A DNA stretch of 64,000 nt from Apoda limacodes (taxonomy: Eukaryota > Arthropoda > Insecta > Lepidoptera > Limacodidae). Positions 1 to 10,614 of the stretch are shown here, piece after piece (the first letter of the stretch is position 1; each line of letters begins with the position of its first letter). The stretch spans positions 12,802,501-12,866,500 of the forward strand of contig OX291556.1 of NCBI GenBank assembly GCA_946406115.1, in the 5' to 3' direction. Position numbers and translations under genes: made by a program. The notes under the pieces are model-generated. The model was not told where the DNA came from. It was given only the letters and a program-made list of their open reading frames with translations, and did no database searches.

Positions 1-63
1 ACGAACGAACGAACGAACGAACAAACAAACAAACAAACAAACAAACAAACAAACAAACAAACA
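1..63. repeat. (ACGA)n/(ACAA)n microsatellite
   Basis: A run of 4-bp units, first ACGA then ACAA, opens the window and continues beyond its left edge. Confidence 0.95.
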
Positions 64-228
64 ACCTGTACTACTCATAATCGCCATATACTAAAAATAA
101 AATAATAATGTTTGTTTATTTACTTTTTTGACGTAGTATATTTGACATCGCAATCTGTCATAGATATAAAATTCCATATCCAACCTCCCTGTACTACTCA
201 TAATCGCAAATACTAAAAATAAAAATTA
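64..228. repeat. short near-duplicate segment in the 5' intron
   Basis: About 37 bp at 66-102 (CTGTACTACTCATAATCGC followed by an A/T-rich tail) recurs at 188-224 with few changes. It lies in what should be the intron before the first visible exon of the upstream JHBP-like gene. No coding signal is seen from 64 to 458. Confidence 0.6.
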
Positions 229-458
229 TAATAGGCGTGAAATTACGGTTTCCGTCTTACGCATTCCACGATTAGGACACGTGACCTGACGCGAGTTTAT
301 CATTCTTTACCCATACCAAAAAAAGTGCACAACGCCGCTAAAGAAGTTTTCACTTCAAAACTGCTGTATTCGTAGTATTTTCTGGGTAGATATAAGTTTC
401 ACTTATATTTTCTAAGTACGTTTTATTCCATCATGCATAAAGTTATTATATTTTTCAG

Positions 459-2372
459 TATTGACATGCAGAAAAAACGAATGAAGTTAAAATACCACTG
501 TGACGTTTTATTCAAAGGTAAATACAAAGCTTCCGGTAAACTGCTAGGATTATCAATCAGTGGGGATGGCACTAATACCATTCAGCTTAGTGAGTATTCT
601 TTTTCATTGAACTCTCTTTCAATTAATGCATATATTTTGACCAATTGTAATCTGTCTTATGGACGGCGCAATATTATTTCAAAATTGACTACTGTTTAGA
701 AAAAGAAAAAGCGACTATATCAAATACCTATCAAGAAACTACTACCTTTAGTTTGATTTCGTATAAATTGTATTGTTGTTGAATATTTAGGTAGGTAAAG
801 GATAAATATATGTTTCTTAACTCTATTGAAATGGTCTTCTTATCGTTCATATTTTATACTTTGAAAATAATTAGGCTACTACGAAACGCTACTTTTCTGT
901 CTGAATATCTGGTTGCGTTTTTAGTGTTCCGTAGTCGAACAAGGAACTCCTATAGTGTCGGCATGACCGTTCGTCTGTCTGTCTATCCGTTGCTTAGCTT
1001 AGAGACTATTAGCACTAGAAAACTATTATTTGTCATGGGTATTATGTACAATTAATCAGGCCAGCAAAGTGGTTAAATAAAATATATTAAAAAATAAGGT
1101 TATTGCGACAGAAATATCCGCAATAATTTATAATTCATCTATCCATTCATTCTTAGGAACCCTAAATAATTGCATGTACGATACACACTTTTTGCTATTC
1201 AGCAAATATCAAACCTTCTTGAATAATTCTTCAATTAGTAGGATTATTACATAGGTACTATGTTGAATACATGTCAATTTTCTAATTATTATTTAATTAC
1301 GTACGCAATTGCAAATACTATTGAATTTCAGAACATCTTGAAATAGAGCTGACGATGCCGTTTGAAATGAAAAAAATTAAAAATGGAAAGGATGCTATCG
1401 AAATAAAGAGCTATACGTTTAAATTTGATGTCAAAGAAAATGCTCATTTTCATCTATCTAACCTTTTCAACGGCAATAAAGTGCTTGGTAAGTGAGCTTA
1501 CTTAACTTAATCGCGGGACTGAAGAGGGTGGGGTAATGAGGCAGTCTCCCATACTATGACTGTACTGTACTATGGTGTGTGTATAATGTGTATATGCAGC
1601 CATAGGTCCCTGTTTTGGCGGCGTTCATAAACTCAGCTCAGGTTAACATAGGTAGCACTGACAGCAGGATAACAAACACATATACAGATAGGATATAGTA
1701 CAGAGTACAGAAAGAGACAGCAGGAAACTCTATCCTAGGAGAGTGACGCTTAGATCGCTTAAAAATTTGCATTTTACCCGTTTTGTCTACTGGGTGGGCG
1801 TTGACTGGGCTATACACAAAGAATAATGTGTTTTAGCATTTTTAGAAAATAACCTCTTTAGATATTTATAGGGGTTAAATAGAGAATGAAAGTTTACATC
1901 AGCGTTCGCGCGGGCAACATGGGTTCTTTTTGGAAGAAGATAAAGACTGAGTTAAAGGTAATGCCAACTAACGATGTAACGATGTTTTGGACGTTTTTTC
2001 TTCCGCGACTACGCTCACATAGTAGTTATGTAGTATGGGGTTCTTATCTATACTTATATCTTATCTATTGGAGTTTGTATATATGAACGTGCTTATCTCA
2101 AGAACTACCAAAACGACCCCCTATTATTAAAAAAAAAACTACATCGCAACGAAATCTGCGAACTTTAACCGACTTAAAGGAAAGGAGATTCTCAATTCGG
2201 TTGTATGTTTTATATTTCAGGTGACGGGTTACTTAAATTTATGAACGAAAGCTGGCAGTTATTAATACATGATTTTGGAAGACCTGTGTTGGAAAAGCCG
2301 ATATTTATTTGTTATTCAGCTATTAAATCTTATTTAATGTCTCAACCATTAGATAAAATCGCTGAATTATAA
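459..2372 (+). CDS. JHBP/takeout-like protein, 3' part (three exons, 5' end outside window)
   Basis: Three exons read in phase: 459-589, 1332-1487 and 2221-2372, with the TAA stop at 2370-2372. Introns are 590-1331 (GTGAGT..CAG) and 1488-2220 (GTAAGT..CAG). The first two visible exons are exactly 131 and 156 nt, the same as exons 3 and 4 of the complete gene at 4264-8033, and they share that gene's phases and landmarks: YKASGKLLGL, the N-A-H-F-x-L-x-N-L-F-N-G-N block, then N-E-S-W and D-F-G-R-P near the C-terminus. This is the JHBP/takeout fold, a secreted carrier of small hydrophobic ligands. The exons for the signal peptide and the N-terminal cysteine pair must lie upstream of position 1. 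An ATG at 433 is in frame but sits in the intron just before the acceptor, so it is not the start. The last exon is 152 nt against 164 in the neighbour, with a diverged C-terminus containing one Cys. The gene is probably functional: no internal stop or frameshift is visible. Confidence 0.85.
905..1085 (+). repeat. dispersed LINE-type 3' tail in an intron
   Basis: A segment with GTTCCGTAGTCGAACAAGGA, a pyrimidine-rich GTCTGTCTGTC stretch and ACTAGAAAACT. The same order of motifs occurs at about 51425-51560, so this is a dispersed repeat. I recall such sequence as common in Lepidoptera; the class is uncertain (probably a non-LTR tail). Confidence 0.5.
1500..2200. other. intron sequence, nothing recognised
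   Basis: The rest of the last intron of the upstream JHBP-like gene. A 66-codon ORF at 1886-2086 has no recognisable domain and lies wholly inside the intron. Confidence 0.6.
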
Positions 2373-2410
2373 GTTTTATACAATTTTTTAATTGCTTGTA
2401 ATATGTTTTA

Positions 2411-2416
2411 AATAAA
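2411..2416 (+). promoter_or_regulatory. poly(A) signal AATAAA of the upstream JHBP-like gene
   Basis: A canonical AATAAA 39 nt after the stop codon gives a short 3' UTR. Confidence 0.75.
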
Positions 2417-2957
2417 GCGAAATATTGTATTAACATAAGAATTCTCTTTACTACCCTGCCTCATAAAATAAGTATGTATTTTTAAATCAGTTTCAATTCT
2501 TCTCATGCCAAAACAACTTTACAAAAACTTAAATAAATAGCCATAGTTATTTAGATATTCGAAAGAACACACTATCTGAGCAACCGTAATTTATTTATAG
2601 GGTTTCGTATACAAACAAAGAACCCATATTGTTTCACCATGTTTACATTTACATGCATAGGTGATTTAGTATGAGCCTGTACAAACCGCATCGCAAAAAC
2701 AATTTATGCACTTACATTTATAGTTTTTTTTTTTAATAATTTCCATAGCGTTTTTTTTTAAAGGCATATAAAAAAAAAACATAATGACTGGACTGAAGCA
2801 CAGTAAGAAAAGCATAAAGCGAAGAGATGACCTTAAAATTGGGAGCTGGAAGGCTCACTTGATCAGTCTCCACAATGCTTCTCCAGCAATACCACTCCAA
2901 GATAAGGTGGCTTATAATCGTCTCTCGATGTCGCCAACTCAAGTCGGTTTGTTTTAA

Positions 2958-3336
2958 GAGGATACACTTCGCGGCGCCACGCAGCGGGCTTCATACAAAC
3001 GAATTTCTCATTTTTTTTTTACATTTACTGATCAATCACTTTGAAATTTCTTAGTCATAATCCCAAGCTGAACACCTAGGTCTGTGGTTTTTCCAAAATC
3101 TTGTTAAACGTTCTATTAACTAAAAATCTTTTTTAAAACCATTTGTATGAAAAACTAGAATCCTGTTTAACTTTTCAACTATAAAATGTTATAGAAAACT
3201 GGCGCACTGCAGACCTAGCTATTTATTACTAGAGCATGTCTTCATAATTTCGTGGTGTTTGATCAACAAGTGTCAAAAATAAGTGAAAAATTCGTTTGTA
3301 TGAAGCCCGCTGCGAGGCGCCGCGAAGTGTATCCTC
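2958..3336. mobile_element. MITE with 49-bp TIRs and TTAA target duplication
   Basis: TTAA at 2954-2957 and at 3337-3340 flank a 379-bp element. Both ends read GAGGATACACTTCGCGGCGC inward. The terminal inverted repeat extends about 49 bp with one mismatch. It has no coding capacity. TTAA duplication is the hallmark of the piggyBac superfamily, but the GAGG terminus is not the usual CCC start, so the superfamily is inferred from the duplication only. A second copy is at 59595-59944 and a decayed relative at about 62655-62935. It lies between the two JHBP genes. Confidence 0.85.
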
Positions 3337-3340
3337 TTAA

Positions 3341-4180
3341 CTTCAATCCGCTTATTTCTTCAATTTTTATTCTTTCCATTCTGTAATCTACCGTAATATA
3401 TATTTTATTCTGTTCTTCTATGTTATTTTATTTTATAACTTCATAAACGTGCAGCGATATCATTAACTTTGACTTAAAGTATTAAAATCCATAACACAAG
3501 CTTTGCTTACTTTGGGGCCAGACGGCGCTGTGTGTAATGTAAAAAAAAAATATTTTTTTATTTATTTACTTTCTAGGGATCTTTTTTGGGTCGTACATTT
3601 CAGAAACTATGTAGAATATCCACGTTGGAGTATCATTCAAATGATTTTGATATCATAACGCACAAAAGCATGTCCAAACCGAAAACCATCTGACTAAAAG
3701 TCAAAAAACTCCAAATTAGTAACTAGCATTCAGATTGAAATAATTTAAAAAATAACTAAACCAACTAAAAAAAAGAATCGATTAAACTTTTACGGAAAAT
3801 TCAAAAGTGTTTACCTAAGACCCAGTCAAAAAGTAGAGAAAAGGCAATAAAGGTCGGAAAAGCTTATTCTACTTTACCTAGTACTTTTACCTACTACTTT
3901 ACCTAGCAGCAGCAGCTTGTGTGCGAAATCTCAGGGATTTTCTCATCACTAAAGTTAAGACATGTCAAAAATATTTGTATACCTACTGCAATTGATAGAG
4001 ACCAAACCAAGTGCAGGTGCAAAGTTAACTACATTCATAATAATTAATTAGCTTGTCCCACTCATTTCTATATTTAATTATGATATAGGTAGACGCAATT
4101 TTATAATGAACGTAGAGTGATATATTAATCGGATTCAGGTAATTAGTAATTACATAATGACATTGTAGTCATAAATTGGG
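3341..4180. other. intergenic, nothing recognised
   Basis: AT-rich spacer between the MITE and the promoter of the second JHBP gene. I see no exon or recognisable repeat. Confidence 0.5.
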
Positions 4181-4216
4181 TATATTAGGTGTTACGCAAG
4201 GACTAACTGTATCAGT
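4181..4216 (+). promoter_or_regulatory. putative TATA box plus initiator of the JHBP/takeout-like gene
   Basis: TATATTA at 4181-4187 is followed 33 bp later by the insect initiator TCAGT at 4212-4216 (A at 4214). Spacing fits a TATA/Inr core promoter and would give a 5' UTR of about 50 nt before the ATG at 4264. Both motifs are short, so this rests on their spacing and location. Confidence 0.5.
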
Positions 4217-4263
4217 ATTGTACAACAGGTTCGTGACAGTATTCCATAGTGTCACTCACTACA

Positions 4264-7200
4264 ATGCATCTGATTTTGAAATGTTTTGTTTTAACGAGTT
4301 TGATTGAATTTGGGAAGCAGCATGGTGAGTATTAACTTTGCTATAATTATAATGTAATTGATATTAATGTTATATTGAAAAATGCGAAAATAAGTCAGTC
4401 TCTCTGTCATTTTTTCATGTTTTCCTTCATTACATAAATTTGATGGAAATTAGCAGAAGTACAATTTTTCTATACCTAATTATGATAGGCCGTATAAAGG
4501 AATAAGTGCATCGTAAATTATCTATATTTAACAAAATTCCTAATGATTACATTGCTTGTTACCTTAAGGATTTTTAGCATTAAAATATAGACTGCTGATG
4601 TAAAGCAGCAATGAGAGTCATAATAAAAATTGAAAGAAATTAAAAACTTTTAGGAAAGTGTTTAGGCAACTTAACTTGTAAACAATTTTAATTTTAATAT
4701 AATTTAAGATTATTATAACCTTATGCATATAGGTTTAAGCGATAAGCTCTTAGACTATCACCTACTACTGTGTAAGTGGAAGAACGTTGGACTGCCACAC
4801 CGCAGATCCAAGGTTCTATTACTAGTAGAGGCAACTAATACTGATACAATTTGTAAATTGTAAAGTTGCCTTGTGCCCAGTTGATAGGCTCACTCCTACG
4901 TTTGTAGGACGTAATACATTCATAATATCTCTTACCACCACTGATAATCCCCGGATAAGTGTCATGATGATATATTATAAATACTATAATATAATGGCAA
5001 ATATAAGTGACAAATGTAATTTAATCAATTAAGATAGAAAAAAAAACTTTAGATAGACATAATTTTAATATTTTTGATCAAATTTTATTACCTATTTTAG
5101 TATTGCCTGAAGACAAATGCTATGTAGAAGATTCCAAGTGTATGACAGCAGCGATACAAAAAGCAGTACCAATGTTCGTGAATGGGATCCCTGAACTAGG
5201 TGTGGAAGTCCTGGATGTTATGGAGATGGACTATATTGCGTTTAACATGTCCGGTCTACAGTTTACTTTGAGGAACGGTCGATTAAAGGGTCTAAAGGAT
5301 TCTGTTATAGAACACGTCAAGTAAGTATCTAATTTTTCAGATCTATATGTATGACTTAATAATTTGTATCTGTTAAGAATCAAGACGCACAGTGTAGTTT
5401 CAGAGAAACTTTCTCTCGCGAATGCTTAGGTTTCTTTTTCAAGACTGTTTCTTTTTATTAGGACTACAGTATGTTTTTAAAAAAAATCGGAAATATGTCA
5501 GTAATAGTTGCGAGTAACGTCCATAGGCTTCAGTAACCGTTTAACTGTCCGACCCATATTCTTGTGTGCCCCCTTAGTGATATATAATAAAAATACAGTT
5601 AATAAGGGCACCGTCTACTGGTAATATCAATTGGTTGATGAAATTTTTTTAGGATATATTTTCAATGTGGTCTTCAAAAACCATATCCGATTTACATTAA
5701 ACCATACCAACCCATATTTCTTAAATTTCCATTGACAATTTATTTTCCGTGCATATGTACAGTCTCCATCCATCGCAACGCTCGCCATCGGCAGGGAATT
5801 CTTTCTCACACTTTAGAACCGAAATGGTCGCGTACAGAGCAGTTTCAGAGAAAAGAGAACGCTTGGGTTGTGGAATGAGCTCCCTGCCAAGGTTTTCTCT
5901 AAGGACTATAGTATGGGGTTCTTCAAGAAAGAAGTTCTTGGGTTTTTGAACGCGCGAGTGATACCCCTGGTGTTATAAGCGTCCATAGGCCACGGTGACC
6001 GCTTACCATCAGGCGGACCGTGTGCTTGTCTGTCACCTTAGTGGTATAAAAATATAAATCTAGGGCGTTTTTCATTACCGAGTAATAGAGTACCTAAGCA
6101 CTACACTTGCCACTGCTGCCACTGCAATTATAATGTCTAAGTGGAATATGTTTAAGTGGTATAAGAGGTAATAAGTGGTAATTCACAGTGGTAATAGCAG
6201 GACTATAATATCACAACGACTACAAAAAAAAAATTTAATTGATAAAGCTTATATTATTTTAATTCAGATGGGACTTGGAGAATAAGAGAATAGAGATTGA
6301 TCTTAAACTGAATTCGACAGTGAGGGGTCATTATACTGCAAGCGGTCAAGTAATCATATTGCCAATAACAGGTGATGGCCAGATGAAGCTGACTCTGAGT
6401 AAGTATTACCTTTGACACAAAGGAGGGGTTCTCCGTAGACTTCGAGTTTTGTTATCTCTCCTATGGACTGCGCAATAGCCTCACAAAATTGACCAATCTT
6501 TAAAAAGAGACAAAGTAAACCTCTAGTCACTTTTCTCTTCCATCAACTTCCGCCATTTTGTTTGTTGACGATTATTAAAACAAGTTATTAAGAGACAAAA
6601 GACTATCGCTTTGCTTCGTCTCTGTCACAGTTTTGCGACCATATTTTTTCACAGCTGGTTAGGAAATGAGCCGTCCAGTATGTCTATGAGGTCTTCAGAT
6701 TCTAGATGATAATCAATTCCAATCATACAGAAATCCTTAATTATGTTGTATAAACGCTAACACTTTGAAAAATTTACATTAGAATTAGGAACATTTGGTA
6801 ATAAGTAACTCTAATACTATTATTTGATTTTGTGGTAAAAAAGAAACAGACGGATGAGAACCTCCTCCGTTTTTTAAGTTGGTTAAAAATATGTTGTGAT
6901 AGTTAATGCAAAAATCACAGCGAAATTAAAATTGAGTAGTAGCCTAAAGTAGGTGTGTCTGTTAATAATTATTATCGAGTAGTTTCTAAAGGATTTGACT
7001 AAATAAGGTCACAGTCATACAACGTGATGAGCATTGGCACAAATTGTCCTTGGTGAGCTAGGTAACAAAGGGGACGTAGGAGGCTGGTAACGACACACAA
7101 TATTTTTAGTGAGCATGATGATGGTTAAAGCTAAAGCCATCTCCTATAGCTCAAATAGATGTTGACGACACTCTAAAGTCAAAATATTTTCTAGCAAGTT

Positions 7201-8033
7201 TCATATTATTAGGACAAAATATTCACAATACATGTTATTTTTTTTGCTAAAAAAGGAAATCAGAAATCTGGAGAAGAAAAGCGGTACGATATAGTAGAGT
7301 TCTTAAAATGGAAAGATGGTAACACCGTAGAAAAACGCAAATATGTATAATATATATTATAGGTATATTTGTATAAATTATATAATAGTACAAGACTACA
7401 TTCCCTAAAAATATAATACTCAATGTAGGTGATTTGTACCTTATTATCAAAAGATTGACTAATGCATTTTTTTCAGGAAATCTTCATATCAAATTATATT
7501 TAGATTATGAAGTCAAGGAGTACCAGAACGGCAAGCATCACATTGTGCCTATTGGGTATGAAATTGATTTCGATGTGAAAGGCAACGCTCACTTTATTCT
7601 CACCAATCTTTTTAATGGAAACAGAGTATTTAGTAAGTATAACATTGAACATTTAGGCCGGTGCTCATTAACATGCACGATGTATATTATTTAAAAATAT
7701 TCACAAAAATAACACACACATTGAAATTAAATCACAATAACTTCAGCCTAATAAAAATGTTTGCCATACCGTGCCATTTCATCCCGTCAGTGAGCTTCGG
7801 CCCTAATAACTAAAACAAATAAGTCGTAAAAATAATGTGGTATTTATTAACTTTTTACTCTATTTTCAGGTAACATGATGTTGGTGTTTTTAAATGAAAA
7901 TTGGAAGATTATCGTGGCTGAATTCGGAAAACCAATAATGGACGCGTCTGCAAAAAAAATATATGGAAATGTAGCTACTTTCTTTCACAACATGTCAATA
8001 GACGAAATATCTTTAAATAAATTTACCAGTTAA
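4264..8033 (+). CDS. JHBP/takeout-like secreted ligand carrier, complete, five exons
   Basis: Exons 4264-4324, 5101-5320, 6268-6398, 7477-7632 and 7870-8033 join to 732 nt, that is 243 codons plus TAA, the usual family length. All introns have GT..AG ends (GTGAGT or GTAAGT donors). Residues 1-20 form a short signal peptide with hydrophobic core LILKCFVLTSLI. Next come the family's paired cysteines, C27 and C34 (C-x6-C). I see no further cysteine in the mature protein, which fits takeout-like members with one disulfide rather than classical JHBP with two. Later landmarks are HYTASGQVIILPITGDG (exon 3), GNAHFILTNLFNGN (exon 4) and NENWKIIVAEFGKPI (exon 5). Family members are secreted and bind small hydrophobic ligands, juvenile hormone in JHBP itself; the ligand cannot be read from sequence here. 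Exon lengths and phases match the partial gene just upstream, so the two arose by tandem duplication. Two LINE relics lie in intron 2. A TATA/Inr pair lies just upstream. Confidence 0.9.
5391..5594 (+). mobile_element. decayed jockey-like LINE 3' fragment in intron 2
   Basis: Degenerate match to the 3' end of the LINE at 60506-61312: GTTTCAGAGAAACTTTCTCTC, then GGACTACAGTATG, CGTCCATAGGCTTC and CTTAGTGATAT. Several deletions have occurred. Same strand as the gene. Confidence 0.65.
5754..6056 (+). mobile_element. jockey-like LINE 3' fragment in intron 2
   Basis: Better-preserved 5'-truncated copy of the same LINE family, from the reverse transcriptase C-terminus (CGCTCGCCATCGGCAGGGAA, TGGAATGAGCTCCCTGCCAA) through the 3' tail ACCATCAGGCGGACCGT. 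The reading frame is broken by small deletions. Confidence 0.8.
6838..6895 (+). repeat. dispersed repeat tail in intron 3
   Basis: GATGAGAACCTCCTCCGTTT followed by AAGTTGGTTAAAAATA matches the tail at 29127-29168. It is probably the 3' end of a non-LTR element; the class is not certain. Confidence 0.5.
8016..8021 (+). promoter_or_regulatory. AATAAA overlapping the end of the JHBP CDS
   Basis: The only canonical AATAAA near the stop lies inside the last exon, 10 nt before TAA (8031-8033). If used, the 3' UTR would be only a few nucleotides. A non-canonical signal further on is possible. Confidence 0.4.
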
Positions 8034-8103
8034 TATAGATTAACATGTCTTTTATTTTTGTCAATATACTTTAAACCCATTGTTGGTATCTTGATTTTGT
8101 TCA

Positions 8104-8282
8104 TCCTTATTATTATCATATCAGCCTATTTTGGTCATTGCTAGACATAAGCCTCCTCCCTCCATGACTCTTCACTTCTCGCGTACATCCGCCTTCCGCA
8201 TACTGCTACTAATGGGTAGCTAGCTGGTGGCTGGTGCGTACCTATGCGTAAGATCATCGATCCATCGAGCTGGGATTCCCCC
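8104..8282 (-). mobile_element. RTE-like LINE 3' tail, antisense
   Basis: CATATCAGCCTATTTTGGTC, CTAGACATAAGCCTCCTCCC and CATCGATCCATCGAGCTGGG have the order seen in the antisense 3' end of RTE-like elements. Compare the sense copy at 59227-59497 and the other antisense copy at 39062-39240. Confidence 0.6.
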
Positions 8283-8352
8283 CTTTTACGGCATAGTTTT
8301 TATTAATAGAAAATGAAACAAAGTATTAAAAACCTAACTATTATTTTAATGT

Positions 8353-8590
8353 ATACTAGCTGTCCCGGCGAACGTTGTTCCGCTGCCGTCCCTCTGTACC
8401 CGGCGAAAGTTGGTTTTTACCTATAGTGCCCGAGTCCGGCTCGCACTTGACATATCGAGATAAAAACTATCCTATCTTTTAAGTTGGATTAAATAACAGA
8501 TATTTACGAAGTTTGATCAAAATCGGTTCAGTAGTTTAGGAGTCCATTGAGGACAAACATTGTGACACGAGATTTATATATATTAAGATA
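8353..8590 (-). mobile_element. Helitron-like non-autonomous element
   Basis: ACTAGCTGTCCCGGCGAACG at the left end, an ATCGGTTCAGTAGTTTAGGA block, and a right end TATATATATTAAGA. Read on the minus strand it starts with TC..AATAT and ends with CTAGT, as many lepidopteran Helitron-like elements do. It belongs with the elements listed at 44.6, 48.5, 53.5 and 62.0 kb. Confidence 0.5.
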
Positions 8591-9865
8591 TTAAAGCTAT
8601 TAATTTGACTATTTAATTTTAAATTTTGATGTACTTGGTTTTTGCTTGAGGGACAATAACATTTTATTGTAATGCATCATGATTAAAATAAAATTATCTT
8701 AATTTTCGTTAATGTTATTGAGTGTAATTTCACATCAAATCCCGCGTCAAAACTATAACTTGGATTAGATCGAAACCTACTAGTGGAATACTTTTTAGAG
8801 GAAGATTTTCTGGAAGAGGAAAAAAAAACTAAGGGTTACCTACGCAGTAACTAAATCTTATACTAAAATTTTGATAAAGCGCCTAACAAAGAAAATCAGC
8901 AATTATGCCTTTGTTCGTACAGAATATATTTTTTTATAATGATTTTTACGAAACTAGTAGGTAAAGTTAACCTGTTTCTTATTATTTGTTGTTTTACTTT
9001 AGGGTTTACCCTGAAATCAGTATAAGTTTGATGTTTGTATGTAATACCGTATTTACAATAGAACAAAAATAAAAGAAACTTTGAAAAGTAATATATAGTA
9101 GTACCATAATGAAATAGACGTATTTAAATAAATAATATTTTAAGTAATTTTTGTTATAAACAATAAAGTTTACACTTATAAATATAATAGCAAAAGATTT
9201 AAAAATATTTACAAATTGTAAATACGATTCTATTTGACTTTCAATTAGCATTACTTGGACTGAAAATTATTTTGTTATCTGATTGCCAATGAAGCGGTCT
9301 TCGAATTTAATATTGATGGCTTTTACGAGTTTCTAGCAGTTGTTACTGTTTGATAAATTCAACTTTAAATCCAACAAAAGTTTTGTAACATAATATTAAT
9401 AATCAATATTTATTGTCCATTAACAGAAATCACTAAATATGAAGAACAATAAAAACCTTTTCATACATAGTCCATTGAAATGTTACATGAGCTTTGCATT
9501 TGTTATAGGACGCAGTTTTATTTTTGGGACATGTGTTTGAAGTTTGAGGGGTCGCCACCCTTGCCATCCGGCCGCCATCTTGGAAAAAGGGGTGAAAACA
9601 CTTTTTTCGCGATATCTCGGAAACTATGCGTCTTACAAAAAATTCGCAAAAACATAATTAGTAGCAAATTGTTTTGCCTACAAATATGTTCTTATAACTG
9701 TTTGCCCTAAATTAAAAATTAAAGAAGTTATAAGCAAAAAAGTGATTTTTTTTTTATATTTTCTCTATAACTTTTTTTTACACATTTTACAAAAAAATTA
9801 CCTCAGACTAATCTTGTAGATGATCTTTTGAAGTAAATCTGCAGAAAACGTGGAAATATAAATAA
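8591..9865. other. intergenic with an unclassified repeat-like block
   Basis: Mostly AT-rich with no exon seen. Positions 9500-9660 are less AT-rich (CGCCACCCTTGCCATCCGGC, CGCGATATCTCGGAAACTAT) and look like part of a dispersed element whose class I do not know. Confidence 0.4.
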
Positions 9866-10610
9866 AGAGATTAACGAACTCATTAGTAGCGGTGCAATAT
9901 CGGAATGTGAACCTCGCCAAGAGCAATATTTATTAAGTGTTTTTTTCCTTATCGAGAAAAGTAATGTCAGAATAGGTTCATTTTGAATTTAAAATCCTGT
10001 AATAAATAAATAAATGTATTTCCACTTCTCATTTTGAGCTTGAGGATTATAGAACGGCTATGAAGCTATTGAACCTTACGTCTTTACTAAGTTGATGCGA
10101 CCCGTCATGCATTTCTTGCGTATTAAGGGCCTGATATCGGTGATTTACTTGGACGATTTGCTATTATTTGAAGTTTCGTACTCTGGTTGCTTATATAATT
10201 TTACAGAAATGAAAGAACTAGGTACTCAAATCGTTAGGTTTCATATTCAATAACGAGGTCTGTGGATACACCCAGTCGTATGGCAGTTTTTCTTAGTATT
10301 GTTTTTAATTCAGCTGATTATACAATCAGCGTCACAGGTAAAAAATAAAAAATAAAAAAAAGGATTTTTTACACTTTTATTCCATAAACTTTGTAACTTT
10401 GCACATTTAATAGAATTATTGGTTTTGGTTTATACAACAAACTTCGAAAGAATCACGTTTCACTGTCTAAGAGAAAAGAATAATGACGTTTAATTTATTA
10501 ATATTCCAGAAACTTTAAATGAAGATTTCAACTGGTGGCTTCGTAATATAAACGTAGGTAGTAACTCTATAGGATTTAAATTGAATTTAAAAAAAAATCT
10601 TATTTGTTCT
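9866..10610 (+). pseudogene. DIRS-type reverse transcriptase relic, frameshifted and deleted
   Basis: Fragments in several frames follow the order of a DIRS1-type polymerase. ELISSGAISECEPRQEQY lies at about 9877-9930 (template-entry region). RFILNLK follows in another frame near 9972, then TSHFELEDYRTAMKL near 10023-10068. A fused fragment PYVFTKLMRPV, LRIKGLISVIYLDDLLLF follows at about 10075-10170 and carries the YLDD catalytic box. NEDFNWWLRNI near 10516-10550 matches the stretch before the RNase H domain. The middle of the palm domain is deleted between the third and fourth pieces. Stops and frameshifts show that it is dead. No split direct or inverted terminal repeats of a DIRS element are visible nearby. 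Pao or gypsy RT is less likely, because the FTKLM-P and YLDD context is typical of DIRS. Confidence 0.6.
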
Positions 10611-10614
10611 CAAA

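Noticed and set aside
433..458. ATG at 433 in frame with the first visible JHBP exon
   Set aside because: It sits in the polypyrimidine/acceptor region just before the exon start at 459, and the exon matches an internal exon of the neighbouring gene in length and phase.
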